Shown here one piece after another: positions 1-13,190 of a stretch of DNA of 64,000 bases. The notes below the pieces were generated by a model. It was given only the letters and a program-made list of their open reading frames with translations, did no database searches and was not told where the DNA came from. Location: NCBI GenBank assembly GCA_032719365.1, contig CM064861.1, positions 83,386,863 through 83,450,862 of the forward strand, given 5' to 3'. The stretch is from Prinsepia uniflora. Lineage: Eukaryota; Streptophyta; Magnoliopsida; Rosales; Rosaceae. How positions within the stretch are numbered: the first letter of the stretch is position 1; each line of letters opens with the position of its first letter. The position numbers and the translations under genes are program-made.

Positions 1-540
1 GTTCTTTTTCTTTTTCTTTTTCTTCTTCTTTTGGTGAAAGGCAAATTCATCATCAAAATTGATCGATATCGACATAACAGAACCCTCCTGGCAGCCTCTA
101 ACTGTGCGTTTATACATTATAGCTTGACCTAGAAAGGAGGTCCTCAAAAGAAAGAAAAAGCCACATGCATATATATGGAGGTTTACAGATATAAGGTTCA
201 CCACTTTAATTCTTTCTTTGCATATAATTCTGGGTTGTCTTTGTTTGAATTTGGCATTACTTTAAATTCCGAAAATATTGCTTATGACTAAAAGTTTTTA
301 CATGAATTCACAATCATATTATATATATTTTTTAAAGAATTAATAAAATATGATATGATCATGGATTCATATTCAAACAGCTTTATGTTCAATTAAATGC
401 GATACGCATTTGAGGCCACCAAGTAATTCTTTGGTATACTCGGCATGCTGTATCCAATAATTCATATGGATTATAATTAATACATGAATATACTTTAAGG
501 AGACGTATCAATTTTTTTCGTTCATTCATAATATAACTAA
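1..540. other. AT-rich spacer, no gene seen
   Basis: The window opens with a polypyrimidine run of TTTTTC units (1-34). The rest is AT-rich DNA without a recognisable coding region, RNA gene or bounded element. A short stretch near 400-440 resembles 2065-2130 (GTAATTCTT followed by a TATACT-like word), suggesting old local duplication in this spacer. Confidence 0.6.
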
Positions 541-954
541 GGATTGAAATATCGATATAGACGGATATATCGCTAGTCAAATTTACGGATATCTCGTTCC
601 AAATATCGATATCGATATCGATATCGTTTACGGTCAACAAAACTAACGGAAATTTGGTCTAAAAGTTGGAAATTTGGAATGAAACTTTGAGAAAAATTTA
701 AGTACCCAATAATAGTTATATATGACTAATAAAAATTATAAAATGAATTTGATATAATATATGATGAATAATATGATACAATAGAGTTCTGCCGATAACT
801 AATAATTTAAAATTTTAAATATAAACATAAATTAACTTGAATTACTATAATTGAAGTGAATTACAATAATTGAATGATAAAATTCAAAATGCGAAAGCTG
901 AATTCTCGAGAATTTGTACTTTGTAAATAAATTATTGAAATTATAAACTATTTA

Positions 955-956
<2 letters not shown>

Positions 957-1031
<75 letters not shown>
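957..1031. repeat. (TTA)n microsatellite
   Basis: An essentially pure TTA tract of about 24 units, followed after 26 bp by a shorter (AAT)n tract at about 1060-1079. It lies inside the ATCGATATCG-rich repeat; the sister copy at 62757 lacks it. Confidence 0.95.
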
Positions 1032-1033
<2 letters not shown>

Positions 1034-1326
1034 ATTGATGAAGATAGATAAATAATATATAATAATAATAATAATAATATAGATGGTTAGGAATTTTTAT
1101 AAAAAAATTACTCAGATTGACACGCCTTCATGCCATACACGTGGAGGACTTATTGTTTGGTTTTTGGTCAATAATGGACTGCATTACATTTAGACTTAAA
1201 GAGGACAAAAAATAGAAAATGACAAAATGCAATCTTGAAATCTCAAACGTGGAGGACCTATTTGAAAAAAGGAAGAAATTTTGAGGTCCTACTACACATC
1301 ACACCTGTTTTCCCTTCCATTTTACG

Positions 1327-1351
1327 TCTCTCTCTCTCTCTCTCTCTCTCC
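1327..1351. repeat. (TC)12 microsatellite
   Basis: Twelve uninterrupted TC units within a pyrimidine-rich stretch (1310-1390). Confidence 0.95.
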
Positions 1352-1789
1352 CCTTTTTCCCGAGTCTTCTCCTTCCTCCCTCCCTCTCTGCAACTAAAAC
1401 ATCAATCACCATTATTTCCTTCAAATCCGACCAACAACCAGCTCACCAACGACACCGAACGGAGCCTCTCCTCGATTCTGACCCTCCATGTCTTCACCCC
1501 CAGTCGACACTCATGTTAGAAGGTGAATCGCCGCCAAGAAAACCATAAATTTTCTATCTCCGTTGACATTCCCGGTGGATATCGTCAAATATCGGCCGAT
1601 TTCGTCGATATCCATCGATTCTTGGCGAAACTGTGGAAATTGGGGGAAGAAATTTCTTCCCCCCTGTTTAGATGTCGACTCTTCCATTTTCCGATATGTC
1701 GACCGAAATATCGACGACATCACTGATGTTTACATCCGTGAATATAACATATGAAATAGAAATAGATTTTAAATATCCAAATTAGTATT

Positions 1790-1915
1790 TTTTTTGGTGC
1801 CACTGGCCACAAAAAAAAAATCAATTAATTTGGCTAATAATCCTAAGTCAATTAAGTTTAAAAGTGGATTTATTATGACAATCGATCAACACCTTTTGTT
1901 TCTTTCATTCCAGGG
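1790..1915 (+). repeat. Direct repeat, copy a (partner 2936-3053)
   Basis: About 120 bp beginning in a T-run followed by GCCACTGGCCAC and ending in TTTCATTCCAG. It matches 2936-3053 in the same orientation, including AGTCAATTAAGTTTA and GTGGATTTATTATG. The foldback element at 2158-2842 sits between the copies. This is a local duplication of unknown origin. Confidence 0.7.
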
Positions 1916-2157
1916 CCGGTTGAGTTTGGCCTTACTTCGAATTGAGAAAAATGCTAATGGTGGAGTATTTTTATGTGAATTTACAGTTATATTAAATATT
2001 TTTTTTAGAATAATTAATGTTAAGTTTATCTTATTTTATGTAAAATATGATGCAACAATAAATTCATACGCAATAGGTCTTCTGGTCGCCACGTAATTCT
2101 TCAATATACTTAAAATACCGCTTGGTCATGTTAATTATTCCCTCATAATATATTATA

Positions 2158-2842
2158 GAGAAATTTTCACTTTACTACTTTATAATTTATATCTTATAAT
2201 ATATTTATACTTAAATTTTCAAATGTTACAATTTTTACTCTGAACTCTTTAAATCGTTACATTTTAACCCCTTTGTTAAATATGTTATCAAATATGAAAT
2301 CGGACCCATAATTTAAACAATAAAATATTAATTGAAATTTATAAAAAAAAAATTATCTTGAAAAAAATCCAAAAACTTTACTTTCAGATAATAAAAATTA
2401 AAAAATTAAAAAAAAATTACAAAAATAATATATGTATGAAAGTAATTTGTCTCTATCAATAAATGATTTTTTTTAATTTTGTTTTTTTGAAATAAGACCT
2501 TAGTAAATAAATAAATAAAAATGATGGAGAGACAAATTATTTTCGTGCATAAATAATATTTTTAGATTTTTTTAATTTTCTTACATTTGTAATTTTTATT
2601 ATTTTTTATTATCTGAAAGTAATTGTTTTTTGGATATTTTAAAATAAATAATTTTTATAAATTTAAATTAATATTTTATTATTTAAAATTGTAGGTCCTA
2701 TTTCATATTTGACAAAAAAATTTAACAGAGGGGCAAAGTGTAATAATTCGAAGAGTTTAGAGTGAAAATTGTAATATTTGAAAATTTAAGTATGAATCTA
2801 TTATAAAATGCAAATCACAGTGTAGTAAAATATAATTTACCC
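2158..2842. mobile_element. Foldback MITE, Mutator-like (9-bp TSD)
   Basis: A 685-bp element made almost entirely of two inverted arms of about 300 bp that meet near 2495. The left arm reads GAGAAATTTTCACTTTACTAC; the complement of the right end reads GGGTAAATTATATTTTACTAC. The arms keep matching well inward, with a shared TACTTAAATTTTCAAATRTTACAAT block and a shared AATTTGTCTCT word near the centre. A perfect 9-bp direct repeat, TATATTATA, flanks it (2149-2157 and 2843-2851). Long terminal inverted repeats plus a 9-bp duplication are typical of non-autonomous Mutator-like elements. It encodes nothing. Confidence 0.8.
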
Positions 2843-2935
2843 TATATTATATTATATAAATGCATATCATCATCAATTTATACCATAATGCATAGTTAAA
2901 AATACAGTACACTTTTTTAATATTATCTATAGTTT

Positions 2936-3053
2936 TTTCGTGGCCACCGACCACAATCAATGAGGCTAATTAATCATTAGTCAATTAAGTTTAGAAGTGG
3001 ATTTATTATGGCGAGCTGATCAAAACCTTTTGTTTCTGTCATTCCAGTGCAAG
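2936..3053 (+). repeat. Direct repeat, copy b (partner 1790-1915)
   Basis: Second copy of the local 120-bp duplication, with GGCCACCGACCAC in place of GCCACTGGCCAC and the same CATTCCAG end. Confidence 0.7.
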
Positions 3054-3199
3054 AGACACTAATTACTGTCATCACCATCTTTTAACTTTCTGTTCAAGAA
3101 ATTATAACAAGACCTAATAAGTTGTCATCATATAAAGTTATAAACTATTTCCCTTTTTGAATTATAGGGTTTGAATAATAAAACTACCAACATTGTAAA

Positions 3200-4159
3200 T
3201 CATGAATTTGCTTAAAAAGGTGATGTCATGGTGTTAGGGCATGTGGCAGGCCACGTCAGCCTAAGATTGACGTCAACAGCTAACGTAACGTGCGTGGGGC
3301 GGTGTGTGACGTTGACCACCATTTTTTACCAGTACATGGCGGCACGTCGGTGGGAATTTTGAGATGGAATCAGTCTTGTTCGAAAGATTTCGATGTCCTG
3401 AATTCAAAAGTGGTGGTTTCAGGTTGATCGGAGGCCGTTTGATGGTTGTTTTGGGGGGTTTTCTCTACGGAAAGTGTGTTCAGTATGTGTTTTCAATTAT
3501 GGGGTTTTTGGGGCTTTCATGTATGGACTTATATAGATTGTTGGTGACCTTGGATGTGACTTTGACAGGTCAGGACACCCCCGAAACTTCAGATTAGCTT
3601 ATGGCTCGGGATTTGGGCGATCGGCGGTAATGTGAGTGGACATTTTCTTTTATAAATGTGGTACATGCATATTTACATATTTAAATGGTTTTATGGCATG
3701 GTTTGGATGGTTAAGATATGGTTTCATGATGTTGCGTGATTTTTGGATAATCGTTGGATTTTGGTATATATATATAGATATATGGATATTCGGTTGTGGA
3801 TTTTTGGACACAGGTTTTACTAGTGGTTTTGGAAACTGGATTTTGGGTTCGTGCCTGGGAGGTAAATTTTTTGGGCTGGTGACCGGGTAAAAAGGTATTT
3901 TGGTTTATTCATGGTTATGTTTCTAGTTTGGGTCAAACTTAGGCGATTGGATCGCTATTCCGGAGTTGGACTCCGATGATTCCTAAGGGCGGGCTTGAAC
4001 ATGGTCAGAGTTGGACTCAACACGTGCCGACGGAGTTAGACTCCGCTGGACCCGTGGTTGTCTAGCGGTAGTACAGATGGGATGCTAGTTGGACTAGCAG
4101 TCTGGTTGGACCATCGCAAGTTGAGCTCTTATCTCGTCGTTTTGGGCCCTCAGGTGTGT
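3200..4159 (+). mobile_element. Partial LTR-X copy (plus), middle to right part
   Basis: This resembles the middle of other LTR-X copies: a GACGTCA-rich part, TTTGACAGGTCAGG, then GTGAGTGGAC at 3632-3641 followed by ACATGCAT (the second donor-like site of the family). After it comes a hairpin-type repeat with GGAGTTGGACTCC and GGAGTTAGACTCC (about 3960-4045). The partner GTCCACTCAC and the family terminus are not found, so it is truncated or interrupted. The left boundary is approximate. Confidence 0.45.
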
Positions 4160-4591
4160 TGTACATTTTGGAAATTTTTTTTTTGGGAAAAATTGAGTAG
4201 AAAAGACGATTTGCCCCTATAAAGTCAAATAGTTGACTTTTTGTTACAAACATATTTTGGAAATTTTGAGAGTATTGTCACGTAGATCTTAGTGTCCTGA
4301 GTTCGTTAATAGATAGTACGTTGAAATAAGTGATCGTATGAATTTGATACGAAGCAAAAATGATCGAAGGGTATTTTAGTAATTTTGGATCATTAGGGCA
4401 TTTTGGTAACTTCACATGGGGACTTCTAGGTTCATCTAGAACCTTCCTTTTCCCTTATCTCTAAGCCACCCACCCATTTCCCTCCGAGCATTTATGTGTG
4501 TGTGCTATTGTGTTTGGGGGTTCGGAGGGGAGGAACCAAAAATACAGCAACCTTCCACCTCTAAACTAAAAGCGTAGAGAAGTAGGGGTGA
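4160..4591 (+). mobile_element. LTR-X copy D, left part, host of M1
   Basis: It begins TGTACATTTTGG and runs in parallel with the copy at 62012: AAATAGTTGACTTTTTG, a GTCACGTAGATCTT-like word, an AACCTTCC..TTTTCCCT block and a GTGTGTG region. It is cut at 4591 by M1. The same kind of sequence resumes at 30781, so this is inferred to be the oldest layer of the nest. The start coordinate rests on similarity to the copy at 62012. Confidence 0.5.
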
Positions 4592-5936
4592 TGAAACGCC
4601 CCATCCCAATCCCCTTGAGATTACAAGGATGAGACATGCTCCCATCTAACCCCACATATGACACGAAGGCCAGACACCCATCTAACCTCCATGTAACACG
4701 TAAGCTAGACTAGGGATACCCAGGCTAACCGTCCAACCGGCTTCCAGAGTACGCAGAAACAATAGTGGAATGTGTGATGTCTCGGTCTCGTCAGCAGCTC
4801 ACGTCCACTATCAACCTGAAGGGCATTTAAAACCAGAAAAGACTGTGAGTGGACAAAAATAAATAAGTTCATAAAACATTTTATAGAAAAAGACATTTTC
4901 GCCCTTCACGTAAAAACAATGCATGCATTCGAAAACCATTTCATTTCCAATATATAAGGATGTTTATGAAATCTAAAAACCAACAGAATTTCTTTTCTCA
5001 AATCACGGGGCCTTAGCCCAAAACCATAAACCAAAACCACGTGTAAAATCCTAAATCCAATCATATGGGCCACTGCCCAAAACATCTGAAAACCATATGA
5101 AAACTGACACGACCCATCCCAATCCCCCCGGGATTACCATGGAATGTGTCATGCTCCCGTCTGACAAGAGGTGTCAGACAAGGGATAACCTGTTTCCACT
5201 GCCCAACCGGGCTTCCAGAGTGCTTAAGGATCGATGGAGGAGGAGTGCGATGTCCCAGTCTCTGCTGCAGTCGCACCCGGAATCAACCTGAAGGGCATTA
5301 AAAACAAAAGCTGTGAGTGGACGAAAATAAACAAGTCTGTTTAAAACATTTATAAGACATTTATGCCCCTCAGTAAAATCATATGCATGCACCATCATTT
5401 AAAATCATATATCATATAATATGAACCATAGACATAATTTTAGCCACTGCACCATACACTCCAATCCGACATCCTTAATGTCTGACGTCCCTGACGTCTA
5501 ATAAGGTCACAATCACAAGGCTACGCGTGCCACTCGGGTCTCAATTTCCGAGTTCAATCCCCGAACCCCGTTCGGGTACAGCATCCCCGATGCTTAGCGT
5601 CATAGACGCTGGACGTTCTAGACGTCCGTGACCTCTCCAGGGTACCTCATCCGGAGGAGACAGTATCATATGGAAGGATCTATACAGTGCAGTACCAAAT
5701 ACATTTTATTGATATCCACATGCAAAGCATATATATATACATAGATAAAATCCAAACCAATCTTTAAGTTTCATCAGACGGGTCTCAAGCCCAAATACCG
5801 TGAAACGTGCCATAACCATAATTTCCATATCATCAAACCGTTATTTGTTTTTAGCATGTGAATATATATAAAATGTAAACCAGAAAACATTTATTCAATT
5901 CCATTTTAGGGTCCCCGACCCGCAATCACATGTAAA

Positions 5937-6055
5937 AATCAACTAGGCCCCTGGCCCGATTTCATAAGTTAACTGGGCCCCTGGCCCGATTCACAAGTTA
6001 ACTGGGCCCCTGGCCCGATTCATAAGTTAACTGGGCCCCTGGCCCAATTTTACTT
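5937..6055. repeat. Minisatellite with GGGCCCCTGGCCC hairpins (in M2)
   Basis: Four units of about 30 bp, each with a GGGCC..TGGCCC stem-loop and an AAGTTAACT spacer (the first unit reads AGGCCCCTGGCCC). It occupies the position filled by different hairpin repeats in the other LTR-X copies. Confidence 0.85.
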
Positions 6056-7680
6056 TATCAAGTCCGTAACCGTTTCATGAAATCATATCGAACCACATAT
6101 ATGGAAATCGGTGCAATTCCAGAAAACCTCGGTTTACGTGCAAATACGTAAATCACCTCGAAATGCGTAAAATCATTTAAATTCACCGATATCCAAAGTA
6201 AATCATTTAATCATAATTATAACAATCATGAAACAGTTATGCATGCATCGAATTTGTAAAACCAATGTCCACTCACAGACCGTTTAACCGAGCACCTCGA
6301 TACGCGTGCCATAGGCCTTCCCGGGCCACACCACTATCACCGGGACTCCCAATCCTGTCCAAATCACATTAGAGGGTCACTAACCTCATCATTAACATCC
6401 TATTTAAGTACCGTAATTTTTCTGAATTTTTAACTATTTTTAAACTGGATTTAAAACCTTCGAACATCCCGAACAATATCGAAACGGGATCCGATCGACA
6501 CGAAACCAATCCCAAAATGTTCGTTACATTAAATAGGACAGAAGTCATGCTGACCTCACCTCGAGATTTGTGCCCACGCGCCGTCACGCTCCGCCGTGAG
6601 TGGCTGCGCGTGAAACCCACGCGCCTGCTACAGTGTATCGTTCTAACCCGTTTCTCTGGTAAACGGGTCCAATTAACCCGCGAGATGACCCGGTTTCAAT
6701 CCTATCAATTCGACACTGATTTCATCAATTGAGCATTCAGTTAGCTTCATTTTAAGTTCAATTTGAGTTCTGTATCGATGATTACACAAAAACTCACCTA
6801 AAACTCATCGACTCGATGATGAACACGAAAAACACCCGTCACTGTGCAACCATGGAATTCTGTCAATCTCAACCGGTTTCTTCCAATTGATGAACCCAGA
6901 AGCATCGTGGGATCCTGAGAAGTAGTTTCCCCACATCAATTACACCGTTTGATCACTCAAAGATCACGACTCGACTTCGAAATTGCCTTACTGTCACCGG
7001 GTCCGTTCAGAGCCAATTGACGGCCAATTTCCTTCGTTCCTTCGACGAAACTGATCGTAGGGATCCCAGGAAGCTGAATGTGAGCTCCATTTCGATCCTC
7101 ACGGTCCAATTCATCCAATTCGAATTTCCCCCCTCAAAATTCGAAAATTCCAATTTCCAAATTCAAGCTCTCTCTCAGTCTCTCGTGTTTCCTTGCTAAT
7201 TTAATCTCAATACCCTCTCAATTCCTCACTCTCTGGTTCAGAAACGGAAGGAAATGGTGGACAAATTTGAACTCCCCATTCTCTGTGTTTTGCTTGCACA
7301 CGGGTTAAGGACAGAAGAGATTAATGGAAAATAAAAGGGTTTAATAATTAATTAAATATAATAAAACATCATGATGATGTTTACCCCAAAACATGGATCA
7401 TGTTTTAATCCCCAATTTAAGGGATGAGTGACACTTGTCACTCATCCAGGTGTGTCCAGTCACCGGGTACTGTTCATATTAAAATATTATTTTAATCCCG
7501 GTTCGTTCGGTTAACCGAGCACGATTTCGTGACCATAACTTCGTCGTCGAATCTCCGATTTCGGCATGCCGCCTGTCATTGGATTCGTATCGACGAGACC
7601 TACGTAACGGTCCTTGGCCCTCGGCCATCGGACATCCTGGTCAAAAAGTCAACATTTTCCCTTATTTCGTCCAAATTACG

Positions 7681-10286
7681 TGACAGGACCCGTCCCAATC
7701 CCACTGGGACCACCCGGGGACGTGACCCGCTCCCGTCTGACAATGACTCTAAACATACCAAAATTACCCTTAAATAAAAACCGAAGACTTAAATAGATAG
7801 ATAACGTACAACCACAGTGTTTAAAGTGATACTGTCAGACAAGGGAAAGTAAAATACAACATGTGAGCACACTAGTCAGAGTACATTTATTCGGTGCTCA
7901 ACCTACCCACAAGTGGGTGTACAGGTGCACAGCTAGGCAAACTAAACCTCTGCCTCCTCCTCCGGGTCCTCCTCCTCTATTGCCGTGTCAGGGTCTGGAG
8001 GGGTCAGTAAAACAAGGGTGAGTGGGCCAAAAATAACAGTTTAGAAATCAATTTAAGAATAAAATAATCATAAGGTTTTACCCCTCCGTTTTCCAAATCT
8101 TGCATGCAGTGAAAATATAATATTATAATGAAAGCATAACAAATGAACCACAATAATAATCGTAAGGTGAAACTAACATATCAGTGCACTGTAAAACCCA
8201 ACCCAAATGATGTCACGGTTCTAAGGCTACGCGTTGCCACTCAGGGTCTCACACCCGAGACTCTCTAGGTACATCAGCTCCCGGTATCCCGATCACTGCC
8301 CGAGGTATATGAACATGCCTTCCTGAGAGTAAGCAGCCCAACGGGGGTCAACTCCACTCAGTCAGAGCCCCGTGACTACTCCAGGGTCCACCCAGGCCAA
8401 CGACCCTCCCTGGAGGAGACAATATACACAGGTAGGAAAGTACAGTACAATAACAATATAGTTTACCCTATGTCCCCCGGACATCCCAAACAAAATCCAC
8501 ATATAATCCAGACGGGTCTCATGCCCAAAACATTGTAATAACATATATAAACAGTTCATAAGACTCATCAGTGGAAATAGTAAAACAGTTTATGCATGCA
8601 AGCCTTTTATAAATCAAACAGCCCACTCACACTCGGTCCTTGCTGCTCAACGATCTCTATAAACCTGTATTATTATTCCTGAGGGTTACTTAAGGATCCT
8701 ATAATATCAATACCAAGACCCTAGAACAGATCCGCCTCAAAATCGCATCCCGGGCACTATTCCCGGTGCTTCAAACCCCATTTTGACTAACATAACGATC
8801 TCCGATCGACACGAAACCACCTCCATTGGATCCGTATCGTCGAAACCTTGAAAATGGTACTGGCCCCACTAAAATCACTGTTCACACGCGCCCCCACGCG
8901 CCTGGTCAACGCGTGGGTCAACGCTGCTACAGTACTGCTGACGTCAGCAGTGACGTCATCACTGACACTTGTCAGGTGACACGTGGCATGTTCTGATTGG
9001 TCCCTGGTCTGACAATATCTGACAGGATGACGTCATCATGACGTCAGAAGTGACGTCAGCATGATGACGTCATCATGCTACAGTATCGGGTTAGACTCGT
9101 TTGACTGGAACCGGGTCGCCGTCGACCCGCGGCTTGACCCGATTCAACCGTACGATTCCGGCCACCATTTTCGACGGGGTTCATCCCTATAGGGTCGTCT
9201 AGGTCTGTTCTATGGTTCTACAACCTCAAAATGGAAAGAAAATGGGAGAAAACTCACCAGTTCTTCTCTGAAACTCACGGCCAAAGTCCGATCGCCTTCT
9301 CCGGTGATCCACGCTGTCTCCGTCATCCAAACCAGTCGTGGTCGACTCGTCTCTCACCCTAGAACATTTCTAACATCACACAATCAATTTCCTAGCACTG
9401 AAACACGATGGTTCGAAACAGGGGATCAAAACGGGTTTTCGGGTTTTCGACCTTACCGCCGCCGTGTCGCCGCCGCAGGCCGTGCCGTCGTCCAGTTAAG
9501 CTCCTGGGGTCCCCACGGTGTAGACTGGAGCTTCCCCCGCGTCGAGGTGGTGTGGTGGTCACGGTTTGCTTCTTGGACCCGTTTCCGTCGTGTTTCGGGT
9601 CTGAGTTTTTGGACGGGATTTCGGACGGGAAAATGGGCTGGTGGTGGCTGGTGGTTGCACGGGTTGTGAAGACCAGATGCTGGTGGTGCTGTGGGTGGTC
9701 GTTTGGTGCGAAGAGGATGGCTGGTTTGATCGCCTTGGTCGAGAGAAAATGGAAGGAATGCACGGGTTTGTGGAGGGGGGCTGTATGTGTGTTTGTAAGA
9801 AAAAGGCAGAGACAGATCGTGCATGAACAAGGGAGCAGATGAGAATGAAGGGCCAGGATTCAATCTGGCCAGAAATCCAATGGCTGAAATCAAATGGAGG
9901 GAAAATAAATAATATAAAAAATAGATTAAATAGTATTAGTTGCTTTATGGGAATAGTGTAGGCTTGGATGGGTGACACTTGTCACCAATCCATCGATTTG
10001 ATTTAAATATTAGGTTGGCACGGATTCCCGTAATAAATTAATATTTTATTCCGTTGTTCTCGGTTCGTAAATTCCGCTAAAACGCTTCCTTGACCATAAC
10101 TTCTTCATACAAACTCCGATTTCGGCGTGCCGCCTGTCTACGGATTCGTGACATCCCGACCTACGTCATAGTCATGGGTCAAAGTCCAAATTGTTGCTCG
10201 GGCCAAAAGTCAAAGTTTCCCCCCCTTCAGGGGAAAAATAGTCTTTTTACATTAAAATATTATTATTCTCGGTTCGGGTCGTTACA
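7681..10286 (-). mobile_element. LTR-X copy M3 (solo LTR, 2606 bp)
   Basis: Plus-strand ends are TGACAGGACCCGTCCC and CGGTTCGGGTCGTTACA. The TSD TTACG is perfect (7676-7680; 10287-10291), and M2 resumes after it. The right-hand part (9400-9900) is GC-rich with overlapping open frames on both strands, none with a recognisable domain. In this copy the donor-like word is GTGAGTGGGC (minus, 8621-8630) and the partner is GCCCACTCAC (minus, 8018-8027). Both differ from the usual A/T version, so pairing is kept. The 5' donor-like site is G|GTGAGT at 9257. Confidence 0.9.
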
Positions 10287-10639
10287 TTACGAAAATGACC
10301 TTGAACTTCCGTACATCATAACTTTCACCACAAACCTCGGAATCGAACGTGCCACCTGTCTATGAACTCGTGACGTCCCAAATTACGTCACGGTCATCGG
10401 TCAAGGTCCGTTTGACCATCCGAAATAAAAGTCAACGTTTTGCCCACGCCCAGGGGCAAAACGGTCATTTTGCACAATTCGTCCGAAATTACTCAACTAA
10501 TCCCAGATTAGTAAATCATAATTAAATATTTATTAAATCCGGATATTCGGGACGGGTCGTTAAAAAAACCATATGAAAACCACCATAATATCACAGAAAT
10601 CCAAAACACAGATCAATCAATCGAACATGCTGGATCACA

Positions 10640-10850
10640 TATCACCGAGTCTTTAAACTCAACATATCCAAGTCTTAAAAGTTAACATGCCTTTCTGAGT
10701 CTTTAAACTCAATAATAGGCCTTTGGGAGAAATCAATAACCGAGTCTTTAAACTCACGAGTCTTTAAGCTCAAATAACATATCCGGGCCCGCCTCCGTCA
10801 ATCAATCACCGGGTCTTTAAACCCACCGGGTCTTTAAACCCAAATCCGGA
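10640..10850. repeat. Minisatellite with GAGTCTTTAAACTC hairpins (in M1)
   Basis: Irregular units containing GAGTCTTTAAACTC, later GGGTCTTTAAACCC, each a short stem-loop. The same motif in the other orientation fills B at 23740-23970, so M1 and B share a repeat type that the remaining copies lack. Confidence 0.8.
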
Positions 10851-13190
10851 TCCAAAAAATCCAATTCAAAACCATTTTATCAAATCCAAATCCATAAATC
10901 CATTTTCAAATCCGAATTCAAAATCACCATTTCGAAACCAGAATCCAAATCAGAAATCACATTTCTCGAAATGGGTCTCATGCCCGAATTCACTTTTCAA
11001 ATCCAATATCATTTCATCAAATCATTATCAAAATACAATACGTATAAAAAGTATAAAATCATCCATCAAAATCATTATCAAAGCATATCATAAAAACATA
11101 TTCCTGAATTACGTGCAAATACGTAAATCACATCGAAATACGTGCAAATATGTAAATCATAAGTACCATAATTATAAGCAGAGAAAACAGATATAGAAAA
11201 CATATAAAACAATTATGCATGTATTATAATTTAGAAAACGAATTCCACTCACAGACCGTCCTCGCTACCACTTCGATACGTGCGCCATACACCTTTCCGG
11301 CGCATCCACCATCATCGGAACATCCGGACTTGTCCATATCACACCCGAAGGTCACTAACGACCTCAAATAACCCAACATTAAACCCCCCCAATTTTCAGG
11401 AATTTTTAAACGTATTTAAACTAGTCTCTAAACCATCGGACACTCAAAACTACCCTGAAACGATGTCCGATCGACTTGAAATCTGTCGCAAAATGTTTGT
11501 TACATCGAAAGGATAAGATCACATGTTGATCTCGAAATACGGTCCCACGCGCCCTCACGCACCACCCAAAACCACTGCGCGTGAAATCCACGCGCCTGTT
11601 ATAACGACCCGAACTTTCATAAATAATATTTTATTGCAAAATGACCATTTTACCCATGAGGGAGAAAAAAGTTTACTATTGACCAGGGAAATATTTAGGA
11701 CTTTGACCCATGATCGTGACGTAGATCGGGACGTCACGAGTCTTTAGACAGACAACACGTCAAAAACAGACGTTCGACGGAGAAGTTATGGTCACGGTAG
11801 CGATTTTGTTGAAATTTACGAACAGAGACTGAAATTAAAATATTATTAAAATATTAAAATTTGATGTAACAATTGATTAAATCTGCACCCTTGGATGAGT
11901 GACAAGTCCCACCATTACTTTTCCCTAATTCAAGGATCTTGTCCCATTTGTCCATTTAATATATTTTATTTTCCCTCCATTAACCCTAGCCGTCCATCTT
12001 CTTTTCATCCTTCAATCTGCACCATTCATTACATATTCTTTTATTTTTATTTCAGATCACTCATCCCTCTCACTCTCACATTTTCTCTCACCCGTGAAGA
12101 ACACTAGCCCCTCCCATCTCGAACAAACACCACCGACCACCTTCCCCATCTGTTTGCTTTATCTCTAGCCACCAGATTGATCACACCACCTTCACCAGAC
12201 ATCATCTTCATCATTATCGTCATCACCATCATCACCGTCTCTGTCTGTAAACCTGAGCAACACCCCAGACCCGCGATGGACAAACGGATCCGAAGACCCA
12301 AACATTTCAACCCCCACAACTGTACATCGAGCTAACACCAGGCTAGGACCACTAGGAGGCTTGGACGACCGACTGGAACCCCACGAAGGCGACACGGCAG
12401 AGGTAAGCCGAAAAACCCGAAACCTCATCTGGTTTTTCCTAGTTTCGAAAACCCCAGTTTTGACGTGTAGAAGGACGTCAGGTTTGTTCAGTTGTGTTCT
12501 AGGGACTGTGACGAGTGTGTGGTGGCCGGTTTCGAGGATGGACGTAGCCTGACGTGATGAAGAAGACGACCGGAAAAATAGGGCCGTGAACCTTCGATCT
12601 AGATGTAGAAATCTTGGCCTTTCTTTGAGGTTTTGAGTTCACAGACTTGTAGTATAGGCTTAGAAGAGTCCATAGGATCAAACTGCACTGAAAATGGTGA
12701 TTGGAGATGGAATTTCTGGTCGGGTCATGGCCGTGGGTCATCGGTGACCCGGTTGCAGGAGTTCGGTTGGACTCGGCTGAATGTTAGGGATGATGACGTC
12801 ATGCTAACATCATGATGATGTCATCATGTCAGGCAAGTGACCAACTAAAGAGTGACACGTGACATTTGACACCTGTCAGGGATGATGTCATGCTGATGTC
12901 ATCGGATCCAATGGCGGTGGTTTCGTGTCAATCGAAGATCGTTAAATTGGACAAAATAGGGTTTAAAGCCTCGGGAAGCGTGTTCGGGCTAAGTTTCGAG
13001 CCGGATCTATTCTAGGGTTTTTAGGATGAACTTGTGGGGTCCTTTAGTGACTATCGGACGTGTTTTTACAGGTTTAGGCGGACATTGAGTAGCGAGGACC
13101 GTGTGTGAGTGGGCTATTTGATTTCTAAAGGATTGCATGCATAACTATTTTTACTATTCCGCTTTATGATTGAGATGGGACTATTATGGG

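Larger units (their letters stand above)
541..1745 (+). repeat. Dispersed ATCGATATCG-rich repeat, copy 1
   Basis: The first 300 bp (544-840) closely matches 62757-63050 at the other end of the window: both have GACGGATATATCGCTAGTC, then ATCGATATCGTTTACGGTC, then AAGTACCCAATAATAGTTAT. The right part (1550-1740) again has GGATATCG and ATATCG words with a CGACGACATC ending, as though it were the far end of the same element. I see no coding domain and no clear target duplication, so class and exact limits are open. The interior holds two microsatellites. Confidence 0.55.
5105..10564 (-). mobile_element. LTR-X copy M2 (solo LTR, split by M3)
   Basis: Plus-strand ends are TGACACGACCCATCCC and GGACGGGTCGTTAAA (the last triplet probably decayed from ACA). 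A perfect 5-bp duplication AAAAC flanks it (5100-5104; 10565-10569), and the host M1 sequence continues across (CATATGAAAAC on both sides). Net length without M3 is 2849 bp. It contains a four-unit minisatellite of GGGCCCCTGGCCC hairpins (5937-6055), a perfect 20-bp palindrome (7425-7444) and the donor-like and partner words at 6267-6278 and 5311-5322. No coding domain is seen. Confidence 0.85.

Noticed and set aside
9304..9978. Cluster of overlapping ORFs of 121-146 codons on both strands
   Set aside because: All lie in the GC-rich part of LTR-X copy M3. Frames overlap on both strands and none shows a domain, as expected from low stop frequency in GC-rich DNA.
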